Below, piece after piece: positions 46,632 to 55,432 of a stretch of DNA of 64,000 nt (position 1 is its first letter; each line of letters begins with the position of its first letter). The translations under genes and the position numbers were made by a program. This DNA comes from Bradyrhizobium sp. (GTDB lineage Bacteria > Pseudomonadota > Alphaproteobacteria > Rhizobiales > Xanthobacteraceae). The notes under the pieces were generated by a model. That model saw nothing but the letters and a program-made list of their open reading frames with translations, ran no database searches and was not told the origin of the DNA. The stretch covers positions 1 to 64,000 of the forward strand of contig NZ_DAHUXJ010000049.1 of the NCBI RefSeq assembly GCF_027307225.1. Reading direction: 5' to 3'.

Positions 46632-47024
46632 TCATGGATGGACGAGGCGCCAAAGGATGGCTCCGGTCGCGCCCAGCCAAAGCGCGATCGTGGCGCTGGC
46701 CTGGATCGCAAACCCCGGTCTGCGTTTGTTGGCGGCTTTTGCATAGCCGGTCATGTACAGAATACGGCCTATGATCCAGACGACGCCAAGCGCCGCCGCA
46801 ATGGCGTCGCTGACATAGAACGCAAACAGCCAGAGCGCCGGCAGGAAGATCGGCATCCACTCCAGCGTATTCATGTGGACGCGAAAAACGCGCTCGAAGT
46901 CCGGATGGCCCGATATCGCCGGCGCCTTGATGCCGTAGGTTCCGCGCGCCTTGCCGACCTGAAAGCTGAAAGCGAAATACATCAAGATCACAAGGCACGT
47001 GACGAGGGCCGTCAGGTGATACAT
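46632..47024 (-). CDS. MAPEG-family membrane protein
   Basis: A 130-residue protein with four hydrophobic segments. The MAPEG pattern is visible: RVFRVHMNTLEWMPIFLPAL in the second segment, then RILYMTGYAKAANKRRPGF. Family members are membrane glutathione transferases or eicosanoid synthases; bacterial roles are largely undefined. It stands 37 bp upstream of no clear partner, 36 bp after the lipocalin-like gene. Confidence 0.88.
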   Translation of the reverse strand: MYHLTALVTCLVILMYFAFSFQVGKARGTYGIKAPAISGHPDFERVFRVHMNTLEWMPIFLPALWLFAFYVSDAIAAALGVVWIIGRILYMTGYAKAANKRRPGFAIQASATIALWLGATGAILWRLVHP

Positions 47025-47060
47025 GGCGAAAGTTCCTTCAATGTCTGAAAAATTCCACGT

Positions 47061-48134
47061 TCAGTAACCCGTCATCTCGAGATATCCAACCCCGCTGTGG
47101 CTGCCGGAAAAGCGGATCGGTCCTTCCCAATAGGGAAAGCGCGTTCCCATCCAGCATTTCGGGTTCACTGGCGTGCACGAGATCGCGAGCGAGAGCGATG
47201 GGATGGCGATGTCCCAGGTGGTTGGAATCCGGTGTCCGGCCATATCCGTGAAAACCCTCGGAGTCATGGCGATGTCGGAGGATCCAAGCCGCATTTCCCT
47301 GCCATCGGGCGAAAACCATTTTCCCGAAATGAAGTCATGATTGCCTCTGTCGCGCAGCCGGAACAGCATGAGCTTTTCGCCGCGATTGAGATGCAGCGAC
47401 AGCCAGTCCCATCCGGTTTGATCGGAGGCGAGTGGCTGGCTGCTCCATTCGCGGTCCATCCACGCAAGTCCGGTGACCTCGGCCGGCTTGTCGTCGACGG
47501 TGATGCGGCCACGCGCTCTAAAATAAGGCTGGCTGTAGTAATAGGACGCCTGTCCCTGTTCCGATTTCACGCTGTAGCCGGCATCGCCTTGCAGAACCAA
47601 GGCATGATCGGCTTCGAGACGAAGGGTGTAAGCGAAGTCGTTGCCGGCTGCATTGAGTTCGAGCGGTGAAAGCGTGTCGCTGTTCATCCTCTCGCCACCG
47701 CGCATTTGCCAAGCGTCGATCCACGCCTCAAGGGGCGAGGCTTGCGAGCCCGCTTGTCCAACGCCGCCGCGCGCAAAGGTTTCGCTGAAGCGATGTGTGT
47801 CGGCGCGGGTGACGGCAGCGTGTCCCATCCAGATCTGCTGATTGGCCCAGCCTTCGTGCTGTGGGCCGGGCGCCATCGCCTGGCGAAACAACGTCCATTG
47901 CGCGCCGTAGGCCGATCCGCTGGAATCAGCGAGGTTCGCGGTGACGTACCACCATTCGATGCGAAAGTCCGGATGCGGGCCGTGATCGGCGGGAAAGACA
48001 AGCGGCCTGCCGGGCACGACGGGTGCAAACCCCTGGCCGTTCATGCCGAGCCCGGCAAAGCCCTGCGCCCGCGCCGTCTTTCCCGCCAGCGCGGCCAATA
48101 GTGCGCCACCGGCGAAGGTCCGGCGCGAGATCAA
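47061..48134 (-). CDS. Lipocalin-like exported protein (AttH/CrtC family)
   Basis: A protein of about 357 residues related to AttH and carotenoid 1,2-hydratase folds, with DFRIEWWYVTANL and AQWTLFRQAMAP in the N-terminal domain and GLAWMDREWSSQPL in the middle. A Tat-like leader (LISRRTFAGGALLAALAG) remains. The start is uncertain: TTG 48134 keeps the leader. The frame stays open to 48251, but that extension translates hairpin DNA. The hairpin pair may have replaced the original 5' end. With the FtsX permease and ATPase encoded upstream it forms a trio often seen together, probably handling a lipophilic envelope substrate (inference). Confidence 0.75.
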   Translation of the reverse strand: MISRRTFAGGALLAALAGKTARAQGFAGLGMNGQGFAPVVPGRPLVFPADHGPHPDFRIEWWYVTANLADSSGSAYGAQWTLFRQAMAPGPQHEGWANQQIWMGHAAVTRADTHRFSETFARGGVGQAGSQASPLEAWIDAWQMRGGERMNSDTLSPLELNAAGNDFAYTLRLEADHALVLQGDAGYSVKSEQGQASYYYSQPYFRARGRITVDDKPAEVTGLAWMDREWSSQPLASDQTGWDWLSLHLNRGEKLMLFRLRDRGNHDFISGKWFSPDGREMRLGSSDIAMTPRVFTDMAGHRIPTTWDIAIPSLSLAISCTPVNPKCWMGTRFPYWEGPIRFSGSHSGVGYLEMTGY

Positions 48135-48138
48135 GAAG

Positions 48139-48306
48139 CTGGTGGTCCGATTCCAACATTCGCAGCCCGTCTCGGCAAATAGTTCTGCGAATGTTGGAAT
48201 CATTGGACCACCAGCAAATATAGGTTTGTAGTGGAGTTTTGGATTTGACATTCGCTTTGCGAACTTGCGGCAAATACCGTAGCGAATGCCAAATCCACTC
48301 CACTAC
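48139..48306. repeat. Paired-hairpin element, copy 6 (variant E-F)
   Basis: Hairpin E at 48139-48214 has outer arms CTGGTGGTCC and inner GATTCCAACATTCGCAG, with an ATT bulge in the right arm. Spacer 48215-48227 is CAAATATAGGTTT. Hairpin F at 48228-48306 has outer arms GTAGTGGAGT and inner GGATTTGACATTCGCT, a TTT bulge in the left arm, and loop core GAACTTGCGGC. Both hairpins share ACATTCG. The terminal CTA (48303-48305) is the TAG stop codon of the FtsX permease gene; the other end is five bases from the lipocalin-like start. Confidence 0.92.
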
Positions 48307-50762
48307 CGCTCATCGGCGAAAACCTTGATCAGTTCGGCCGGCTGCAAGCGCGCCAGCTTGAGAACCGGGATGGCCGCCGCGACGAGCGAGGCTGCCATGG
48401 CGACGGCGAGAAGCTCGGCCAATTGCAGCGGGAACACGTGGAACGGCAGCCGCCAGCCAAATGCTTTCACGTTCACGATCGCGATCAGGCACCAGGCAAC
48501 CAGCAGGCCGAGCGGCAGCGCGAGCAGCGCGGTGACGAGTGCAACCGACATCGTCTTGAGCAGCTCGATGACAGCCAGTTGCCGTCGTGTGATCCCGATC
48601 GCCCACAGCGGCGCAAGCTGCGGCAGCCGCGAGTTGCCGAGCGTGAGCAGGCTAGTCAACAACGCGATGCCGGCAACGGCGAGGGTGAAGGCGTTCAGCG
48701 CGGCGGTCACCGAGAAGGTCCGCTTGAAGATGCGTTTCGATTCGGCTTTCAAGGTCGCCTGATCGATCAGGCTGTGTTCGTCGAGACCGAATTTCTCGCG
48801 CAAGTCCGACATCAGCTTGGGGACGGCGGCTTGATTGGCGCGCAAGCCGATCCGGGTACGCGGGATGGTGGGGAAGTGATTTGTCAGCGCGTCAAAATTG
48901 ACCGCGATCTGTGCGTTCGGATTGCCATAGTCGGCATAGATGCCGACGATCCGGATCTTCCAGTCGCCATTCGGCGTCGGCACCTCGATCGCGCCACCGA
49001 TGGAAAGCTTCGAGCGCCGCGCCAGTTGTTCACTGGCGAAAGCGGCGTCCCCTTGCCGCAACCGCGCCCAGGAGTTCTCCGCCGACCGCAGCAGCGGCCA
49101 GCGGTCGCGGTAGGTGGCACGATCGGGAAGTCCGAAAATTTCCAGCGGCGCGCCGGCGAATTGCGTCTCGGCGCGTCCGCCGGGAAGGATGGCGATGACG
49201 TCACGCCGTTCGCGCAGCCATGCGGTGATGGCTTTGGCTTGCGCATCGTCGGCCGCATTGATGTAGACATCGGCCGCGAGCCTTCCGTCGAGCCAGCTCA
49301 CAAAGGTCTGGCGGAAACTCTCGACCATCGTGCCGACGCCGACATTGACGGAAAGTGCGAGCAATAGCGCCATCAGGGCCAGGGATAGGCCCGAAAGCTG
49401 CTGGCGGCTGTCGGCCCAGAACCATGCGGCGAGCGCGCCGCGCGCCTGTCGCTCACCGCCGGCCAGCACAAGCTCCAACAGCAGGGGTAACGCCAGGGCA
49501 GCGCCAAGCAGGATCGCGGCGAGCAGCGCAAAGCCGGCAAGCAGGGAATCGCCGAACCAGAGAAGGCCGAGCGCTGCAGTGAACACCGCGAGCGCGGCCA
49601 TCCCCTGAAGCATGACCCATCGGCGCTGCGCCTGATGCCAGGCCTGGGGCTGGGCCGCCGCGAGCACGGAGAGGCGGCCTGCTTTCAGCAGGCTCGCGGC
49701 CGCAGCCAGCAGCGCACCCAACACGCTGATCACGAGACCAGCGAGCCACCATTGCGGCCGCAGCGAAAGCTGTCCAGGAATCTGCGCGCCATAAAGGCCG
49801 CGCAGGGACGCGGCGACATCGGGCAGCAGCGCGGCTGCGATGAGATAGCCGACGACCATGCCGGCAAGCCCGGCGACGAGCGCGAAGAATACGAGTTCGA
49901 GCAGCAATACCGCATTGAGTTGACGGGATGATACGCCGCACGCCCGCAAGGTCCGCAGCATCGGCAGCCGTTGTTCGAACGCCAGCCCGATCGCGGAGTT
50001 GACGATAAACAGACCGACGAAAAACGACAGCAGGCCGAACGCAGTGAGGTTCAGGTGAAAGCTGTCGGTGAGGCGTTCGAGGTCGGTCTCGGCGTCGGGC
50101 TTGATCAGGCGAAGCCTGTCGCCGGCAACCGATTCGAGCGAAGCGCGCGGACCTTTGCTCTTGCCGATCAGAAGGCGTGAAACCTGGCCCGGCATTTTCA
50201 GTAGCTGCTGGGCGATGCCGATATCGACCACCAACACCCCAGGCGTCAGTCGTGCCGCAAGGCGCAGCGGCGGCAGCGTCATGTCGTTGCTCGCCTGCAG
50301 CGAACCGCCCTCGCTTGCGCCGAGCTCGGTCAAGGTCTCGGGCGCGACGCGCGTCTCTCCGGGCGACATGACGAAGCTCTGCAGGTCTCCGCCGATCGCT
50401 GGCGTATCGCCGACCTCCGCCGGTAGCGTCACGGGCTCGATGCCGAGCAGACGGAATGAACGTCCATCGATCTGGATGCGGCCCTCGAGAACCGGCGATA
50501 CCGGCCAGCCGGCGCGACGAAGATCGACAAAAAGCTGCTGCGGGAAAGTGCCGCCGCTGCGGGAGACCAATGTGGCCGTGCGGGTGCCGCCGAATGCAGC
50601 TGCGGCGCGGTCATAGCTCGCGCGCGCCTGCTGGTTCAGGGCTTGCACGCCGCTCCACAGCGCGATCGCCGAGACGAGGCCGATCACCAGCGTCGCGAAC
50701 TGCATCGGATGCCGCCGCCAGTGACTGAGCAGGACTGCGAGAACCCAGAGCGTCCGGGTCAC
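48303..50762 (-). CDS. FtsX-type ABC transporter permease
   Basis: An 819-residue MacB/LolCE-like permease with two FtsX repeats, each a block of four membrane spans around a periplasmic domain: about residues 20-400 and 420-815. GTG 50762 is chosen because it overlaps the ATPase stop (GTGA); the longer frame to 50846 is antisense to nothing useful. Such mechanotransmission transporters extract lipids or lipoproteins from the inner membrane. The TAG stop is formed by the edge of a hairpin element. Confidence 0.9.
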   Translation of the reverse strand: MTRTLWVLAVLLSHWRRHPMQFATLVIGLVSAIALWSGVQALNQQARASYDRAAAAFGGTRTATLVSRSGGTFPQQLFVDLRRAGWPVSPVLEGRIQIDGRSFRLLGIEPVTLPAEVGDTPAIGGDLQSFVMSPGETRVAPETLTELGASEGGSLQASNDMTLPPLRLAARLTPGVLVVDIGIAQQLLKMPGQVSRLLIGKSKGPRASLESVAGDRLRLIKPDAETDLERLTDSFHLNLTAFGLLSFFVGLFIVNSAIGLAFEQRLPMLRTLRACGVSSRQLNAVLLLELVFFALVAGLAGMVVGYLIAAALLPDVAASLRGLYGAQIPGQLSLRPQWWLAGLVISVLGALLAAAASLLKAGRLSVLAAAQPQAWHQAQRRWVMLQGMAALAVFTAALGLLWFGDSLLAGFALLAAILLGAALALPLLLELVLAGGERQARGALAAWFWADSRQQLSGLSLALMALLLALSVNVGVGTMVESFRQTFVSWLDGRLAADVYINAADDAQAKAITAWLRERRDVIAILPGGRAETQFAGAPLEIFGLPDRATYRDRWPLLRSAENSWARLRQGDAAFASEQLARRSKLSIGGAIEVPTPNGDWKIRIVGIYADYGNPNAQIAVNFDALTNHFPTIPRTRIGLRANQAAVPKLMSDLREKFGLDEHSLIDQATLKAESKRIFKRTFSVTAALNAFTLAVAGIALLTSLLTLGNSRLPQLAPLWAIGITRRQLAVIELLKTMSVALVTALLALPLGLLVAWCLIAIVNVKAFGWRLPFHVFPLQLAELLAVAMAASLVAAAIPVLKLARLQPAELIKVFADER

Positions 50763-51433
50763 GCGATCAATCCCGCGCTGAGGTTGACATGGCGGTCGAG
50801 CGTCGCCGCCAGACGATTGGAATGGGTCACCATCAGAAGGCTGCAACCGGTCCGCGCGACAAGGTCGCGGGTGAGCGCCAGCACGTTGTCGGCTGTCGTC
50901 TCGTCGAGGTTGCCGGTGGGTTCGTCCGCGAGCAGCAGCAACGGTTTGACCGCGAGCGCCCGACCGATGGCGACCCGTTGCTGCTGGCCGCCGGAAAGCT
51001 GCTCGGGATAGCGATCAAGAAGCCCGGCAAGGCCCAGGCGCTGCGCCAATTCGGTCTGCCAGGCGACATCGTTACGTCCGGCAATGCGGGACTGGAATGC
51101 CAAATTATCCCCAACATTGAGGCTCGGGATCAGGCTGAATTGCTGAAAGACGAGACCCAGCCGGTCGCGGCGTAATGCCGCAAGCCCGGCTTCGTTGAGG
51201 CCTGCCATTGGCGTTCCGGCGAAATCGATGTCGCCGCCGTCTGCCCGATCAAGTCCGGCGATCAGATGCAACAACGTGCTCTTGCCGCTGCCGGATTCCC
51301 CGGTCAGCGCGACGCGCTCGCCGGCTGCGACGATCAGGTTGACCCCGCGAAGAACGGAAACCTTTTCGCCAGCCGCGGAATAGGCTTTGGTCAGATTACG
51401 AACGCTCAGCACGATCTCTTTGTCCCGCGTCAT
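50759..51433 (-). CDS. LolD/MacB-type ABC transporter ATPase
   Basis: A 224-residue ATPase: Walker A GESGSGKSTLL, Q-loop LVFQQFSLIPSL, signature YPEQLSGGQQQRVAIGRAL and Walker B LLLADEPTGNLD. It partners the FtsX permease, overlapping by 4 bp, and starts the three-gene unit that ends with the lipocalin-like gene. The divergent region 51434-51671 (238 bp) should hold its promoter. Confidence 0.95.
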   Translation of the reverse strand: MTRDKEIVLSVRNLTKAYSAAGEKVSVLRGVNLIVAAGERVALTGESGSGKSTLLHLIAGLDRADGGDIDFAGTPMAGLNEAGLAALRRDRLGLVFQQFSLIPSLNVGDNLAFQSRIAGRNDVAWQTELAQRLGLAGLLDRYPEQLSGGQQQRVAIGRALAVKPLLLLADEPTGNLDETTADNVLALTRDLVARTGCSLLMVTHSNRLAATLDRHVNLSAGLIA

Positions 51434-51671
51434 GCGAAGCGATGCACCTTGCTGTCTACTTTCGATAGCCCTTCAGCATAGCCATACACATAACCCATAT
51501 CATGCCCTGCGGTGGCAACGGGGACTGGATCGTGATCGGGTCTGCCCATCATCGGTTGGTTGCCGGAAAAAGGCGTGGCCGCCGGACGATCGGTTGCATT
51601 TCCGGGTTCGCCTTGCGTAGCATCACCTCAAAGCCGGTCTAACGGCAAAAGATCGCTATGAGGGGATGTCC

Positions 51672-52943
51672 ATGAACGCCCAGTCCGCCCCTCAGGGGGC
51701 CTGGAGAATGACGTTTCTCCTGTTTCTGTTCATGCTGATGAACTTTGCCGACAAGATCGTGGTCGGTCTTGCCGGCGTTCCGATCATGACCGACCTGAAG
51801 CTTGAACCGCAACAGTTCGGCCTGCTCGGCTCGTCCTTCTTCTTCCTGTATTCGGTATCGGCGGTTGCGGTCGGCTTTCTCGCCAACCGCGTGGCAACCC
51901 GCTGGGTGCTGCTGGCGCTCGCATTGATCTGGGCGCTGGCCCAGTTGCCGATGGTCGGCGACGTCAGTTTCATGACGCTTTTGATCTGTCGCGTCATTCT
52001 CGGTGCGGGCGAAGGGCCGGCGGGTTCAGTCGCGGCACACGCCATCTACAAATGGTTTCCCGACGAGAAGCGCACCCTGCCGACGGCCGTGTTAGCGCAG
52101 GGCTCGGCGTTCGGAATCATTCTGGCGGTGCCCGCGCTGAACTGGCTCATCGTCTACCACAATTGGCACTATGCATTCGGCGCGCTCGGCGTGGTCGGGC
52201 TCTTCTGGGTCGTGGCATGGCTGCTCCTCGGCAAGGAAGGTCCGCTCGTTCCGGCTTTGGCAACAGCTGCGAAGGAAATCCGATTTCCTTATTTGCGGCT
52301 TCTTGCCTCGCGCACCTTTGTCGGCTGCTGCGCCGCGAGCTTCGGCGCTTACTGGGCGCTTTCGCTGGGTCTCACCTGGTTCACGCCGTTCATCGTGACG
52401 GGGCTCGGCTTCTCGCAAGGTGAGGCCGGGGTGGTTTCGATACTGCCCTGGATCTTTGGCGCCGGCGTTGTGCTGCTGACCGGCTGGATCTCGCAAGTGC
52501 TGGTGGCACGCGGCTACTCAACGCGCTTGGCGCGCGGGATTCTGGGCGCGGTCCCGTTGATCGCCGGCGGCATCATCCTTGGCCTCGTTCCTTATGCCGA
52601 CGGCGCGAGACTCCAGATCGCGCTGCTGGTCGTGGGCTCCGGACTTTCGGGCTCGATCTATGTTGTGTGCGGGCCGATGATCAGCGAGTTTACGCCCGTC
52701 TCGCAGCGCGGGGCGGCGATCGCGATCTATGGCGCGATCTATACGCTCGCGGGCATCATGGCGCCATGGGTGATGGGCCGCATGATCCAGCGCGCGTCCG
52801 GCTCGGTGGAAGGCTATATGACCGGCTTCACGATCAACGCGGTCATCCTCGTCGTATCCGGCCTGTTGGGCCTGCTGCTGCTATGGCCCAATAGCGAACG
52901 TGAGCGTTTGCTGGCAGCCACGCAGCAGCCGAAATTCGCTTGA
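51672..52943 (+). CDS. MFS transporter
   Basis: A 423-residue, 12-span major facilitator. ATG 51672 is preferred over ATG 51666, with AGGGG six bases upstream. The loop 2-3 region (LANRVATRWVLLAL) and the acidic/aromatic first helix MNFADKIVVGLAGVPIMTD fit the anion/organic-acid (ACS-like) branch. Substrate unknown; no catabolic genes beside it. Confidence 0.88.
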   Translation: MNAQSAPQGAWRMTFLLFLFMLMNFADKIVVGLAGVPIMTDLKLEPQQFGLLGSSFFFLYSVSAVAVGFLANRVATRWVLLALALIWALAQLPMVGDVSFMTLLICRVILGAGEGPAGSVAAHAIYKWFPDEKRTLPTAVLAQGSAFGIILAVPALNWLIVYHNWHYAFGALGVVGLFWVVAWLLLGKEGPLVPALATAAKEIRFPYLRLLASRTFVGCCAASFGAYWALSLGLTWFTPFIVTGLGFSQGEAGVVSILPWIFGAGVVLLTGWISQVLVARGYSTRLARGILGAVPLIAGGIILGLVPYADGARLQIALLVVGSGLSGSIYVVCGPMISEFTPVSQRGAAIAIYGAIYTLAGIMAPWVMGRMIQRASGSVEGYMTGFTINAVILVVSGLLGLLLLWPNSERERLLAATQQPKFA

Positions 52944-52966
52944 AGGCGATCCGGTCTGTCACGGCA

Positions 52967-54196
52967 TCAGGCGCGAGCCGGCTTGCTTTCCGGGCTCTGC
53001 TCGGTGGCGAGCGCGAGCAGGACGGTCAGCACCATGAAAACGACCGAGCCGCCGAACACCCAATGCGGCAGGTGCTGGTCCATGATCCAGCCGAACAGCA
53101 GCGGGCTGACAGTACCGCCGATATTGAAGCCGGTGGAGACGATGCCGAACGCGCGGCCTGCGGCGCCGGGAGGGGCGGCATTACGGACCATCATGTCGCG
53201 CGAGGGAGCAATCACGCCAGAGAGGAATCCGGCCAGTCCCATCGCTCCGGTCAGCAGCAGTGGCGGCTGGCTCACGGTGGCGACGAGCAACAGGATAGCA
53301 GCATTCACCCCAAAGCAGGCGGCTGCCACCTGTCCATGACGCTCGGTGTGGTCGGCGAGAAATCCGCCGGCGAGAACGCCGGCCGCGCTGGCGCCGAGAT
53401 AGGCGGTCAGCGCCAAATTGGCGCCGGAGAAGGTCGCGCCGTAACCGCTCATCAGTGCCACGACGCCGAAATTGGCGATGCCGGCATTCGAGAGGCTGAG
53501 CAGCATGAAGAAGACCGTCAACACGACGAGCGCCGGTGTGATGACGTTTTGCTTCGGCGCGTCGGCTCTGTCCGTCTCCTTGTCGGCCGCGCGAACATCG
53601 GGAATGCCGAAGATGAGGATAAGGAGCGCCACCAGCGGGCCGACAGCGCCGGCTGCGATCAGCGCGCCGTTGCCGCCTGTCGCCGCCACCAGCCCCGCGA
53701 TAACGGCAGGCGCCACCGCGCCGCCAAGGAAACCGGCGAAGGTGTGAATCGAAAAGGCGCGGCCCATCCGCGCTTCGTTCATATGGGCCGAGAGGATTGC
53801 ATAATTGGCCGGGTGATAGACGCTGTTGGCCAGTCCGAGTAGCGCCGCGCTCACGATCAGCCACGAATAGCTGAGATGCAGGCCGAGTGCGATTAGCGCG
53901 CCGCCGCCGAGACAAAGGCCGATCAGGAGGATCTTCCGCGCGCCAAGATGGTCAGCCAGATAGCCGATCGGCGCCTGCGTCAGGCCGGAACTCACTGCGA
54001 AGACGGTCAGCGCAAAACCGAGTTCAACATAGCCGACATGGAGTTGCTGTTTCAGAAAAGGAAACAGCATCGGCAATGCGAAGATATGGAAATGGCTCAC
54101 CCAATGCGCGACCGAAATCAAGCCCAGCGTACGAAGCTGATCGTCGGTTTCGGCCTGTTTGGATGCAACTGGCGGCGCGGCCAGAATATCGGCCAT
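52967..54196 (-). CDS. MFS transporter, fosmidomycin-resistance-like
   Basis: A 409-residue, 12-span transporter. The motif GLTQAPIGYLADHLGARKIL and the SVYHPANYAILSAHM block match the Fsr-type efflux branch. It converges with the preceding MFS gene, 23 bp apart. A small GC hairpin lies 13 bases upstream of its start codon. Confidence 0.86.
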   Translation of the reverse strand: MADILAAPPVASKQAETDDQLRTLGLISVAHWVSHFHIFALPMLFPFLKQQLHVGYVELGFALTVFAVSSGLTQAPIGYLADHLGARKILLIGLCLGGGALIALGLHLSYSWLIVSAALLGLANSVYHPANYAILSAHMNEARMGRAFSIHTFAGFLGGAVAPAVIAGLVAATGGNGALIAAGAVGPLVALLILIFGIPDVRAADKETDRADAPKQNVITPALVVLTVFFMLLSLSNAGIANFGVVALMSGYGATFSGANLALTAYLGASAAGVLAGGFLADHTERHGQVAAACFGVNAAILLLVATVSQPPLLLTGAMGLAGFLSGVIAPSRDMMVRNAAPPGAAGRAFGIVSTGFNIGGTVSPLLFGWIMDQHLPHWVFGGSVVFMVLTVLLALATEQSPESKPARA

Positions 54197-54208
54197 ATCA
54201 GGGGTTTT

Positions 54209-54224
54209 CCTCGCTTCGGCGAGG
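54209..54224 (-). promoter_or_regulatory. Small stem-loop before the MFS gene
   Basis: CCTCGC / GCGAGG around a TTCG tetraloop (CGAA on the coding strand). It lies in the probable 5' leader of the gene ending at 54196. A role in mRNA stability or start-site access is possible but unproven. Confidence 0.35.
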
Positions 54225-54334
54225 CAAAATATCGGCGCTAGCGGTTACTTGTCCATGAATAGGGCTGCATGGCAGCCCTTAAGAACAAGGGTTATGAGGC
54301 GACGCGCCCGGGTTTGTCTCACATATAACAACGG

Positions 54335-55375
54335 TCAGCCGGTCTGCACGGGGCCGCCGGCCTTCTTCCAGGCGTCGATGCCGCCGGCGATATGGGCTGG
54401 ATTGGGCAACCCGGCTTCCTTGGCGGCATTGACGGCCATCGCCGATCGCTCGCCGTAGGCGCAGAAGAACACGATGCGCCGTCCGGTCGCGGTCGCGACC
54501 TCGCGCAGCATCCCGCCGGGCTTGAGGCTGTCATCGATCGAAGGATACGGCGCATGCAATGCGCCGGGCAGGGTGCCGTGCTTGGCGCGCTCGCTTGTTT
54601 CACGCAAGTCGACGAGCAGGATATCGGGACGGCCGAGGCTCTTGATCGCGTCGATCGCGGTGAACGCCAATCCCTGCCTGGTCAACTCGTCCTGGTGCAG
54701 GCCGACGCGGATATTGGCCGGCACCGCGACATCCATCATCTTGGGGTTGGGCAGCTTCAGATTGTTCATCAGCTCCACATATTCGTCGACCGAGCGAACC
54801 TGCAGACGCGGATTGTAGCGCTTCTCTTCGCCGATGGTGGATACGGTGTCGCCCTTGTAGTCGTGGGCCGGAAACACCATGGTTTCATCGGGTAGCTTCA
54901 GCAGGCGATTGAAGATCGACTCGTATTGCGCCCGCGCGCTGCCGTTCTGGAAATCGGTGCGGCCGGTGCCGCGGATCAAGAGCGTGTCGCCGGTGAAGAC
55001 GCGATCGCCCATCAGATAGCTATAGGAGTCGTCGGTGTGGCCGGGCGTGTACATGACGTCGAGCGTGATTCCCTCGATGGTCACCCGGTCGCCATCGGAC
55101 ACTCGCATCGACACGACGTCGGCCTTGGTCTCTTCGCCCATGATGGTGATGCAATGGGTGCGGTCGCGCAGTTCGCCGAGGCCGGTCACATGGTCGGCAT
55201 GCAGGTGGGTATCGACAGCCTTGACCAGCTTGAGGTCGAGTTCGCGCAGCAGCGTGCAGTAGCGATCGACCCGTTCCAGAACGGGGTCGAGGATCATGGC
55301 CTCGCCGCCCGCGCGACTCGCCAGGAGATAGCTGTAGGTGCCGGAGACGCTGTCGAACAACTGACGAAAGATCAT
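54335..55375 (-). CDS. Persulfide dioxygenase-rhodanese fusion
   Basis: A 346-residue protein. The N-terminal metallo-beta-lactamase domain has the ETHE1-type metal motif THLHADHVTGLGE, with YTPGHTDDSYSY and TGDTLLIRGTGRTDF. The C-terminal rhodanese domain (about residues 240-345) carries the catalytic Cys in FFCAYGERS. Such enzymes oxidise glutathione persulfide to sulfite and move sulfane sulfur. ATG 55375 (MIFRQLFDS) is chosen over a longer frame. It sits 57 bp after soxB on the same strand, so it may take sulfur from the Sox pathway. Confidence 0.9.
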   Translation of the reverse strand: MIFRQLFDSVSGTYSYLLASRAGGEAMILDPVLERVDRYCTLLRELDLKLVKAVDTHLHADHVTGLGELRDRTHCITIMGEETKADVVSMRVSDGDRVTIEGITLDVMYTPGHTDDSYSYLMGDRVFTGDTLLIRGTGRTDFQNGSARAQYESIFNRLLKLPDETMVFPAHDYKGDTVSTIGEEKRYNPRLQVRSVDEYVELMNNLKLPNPKMMDVAVPANIRVGLHQDELTRQGLAFTAIDAIKSLGRPDILLVDLRETSERAKHGTLPGALHAPYPSIDDSLKPGGMLREVATATGRRIVFFCAYGERSAMAVNAAKEAGLPNPAHIAGGIDAWKKAGGPVQTG

Positions 55376-55432
55376 GGCCAAGAAATCCGTGAACCGATCC
55401 GGCCATCGTATCACGCCGGAAGCCCTAGCGCC

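Noticed and set aside
18713..48306. Hairpin elements as CRISPR repeats or simple terminators
   Set aside because: They are isolated copies, not arrays; they lack T-runs, and one cluster lies between divergent genes, where a terminator role is unlikely.
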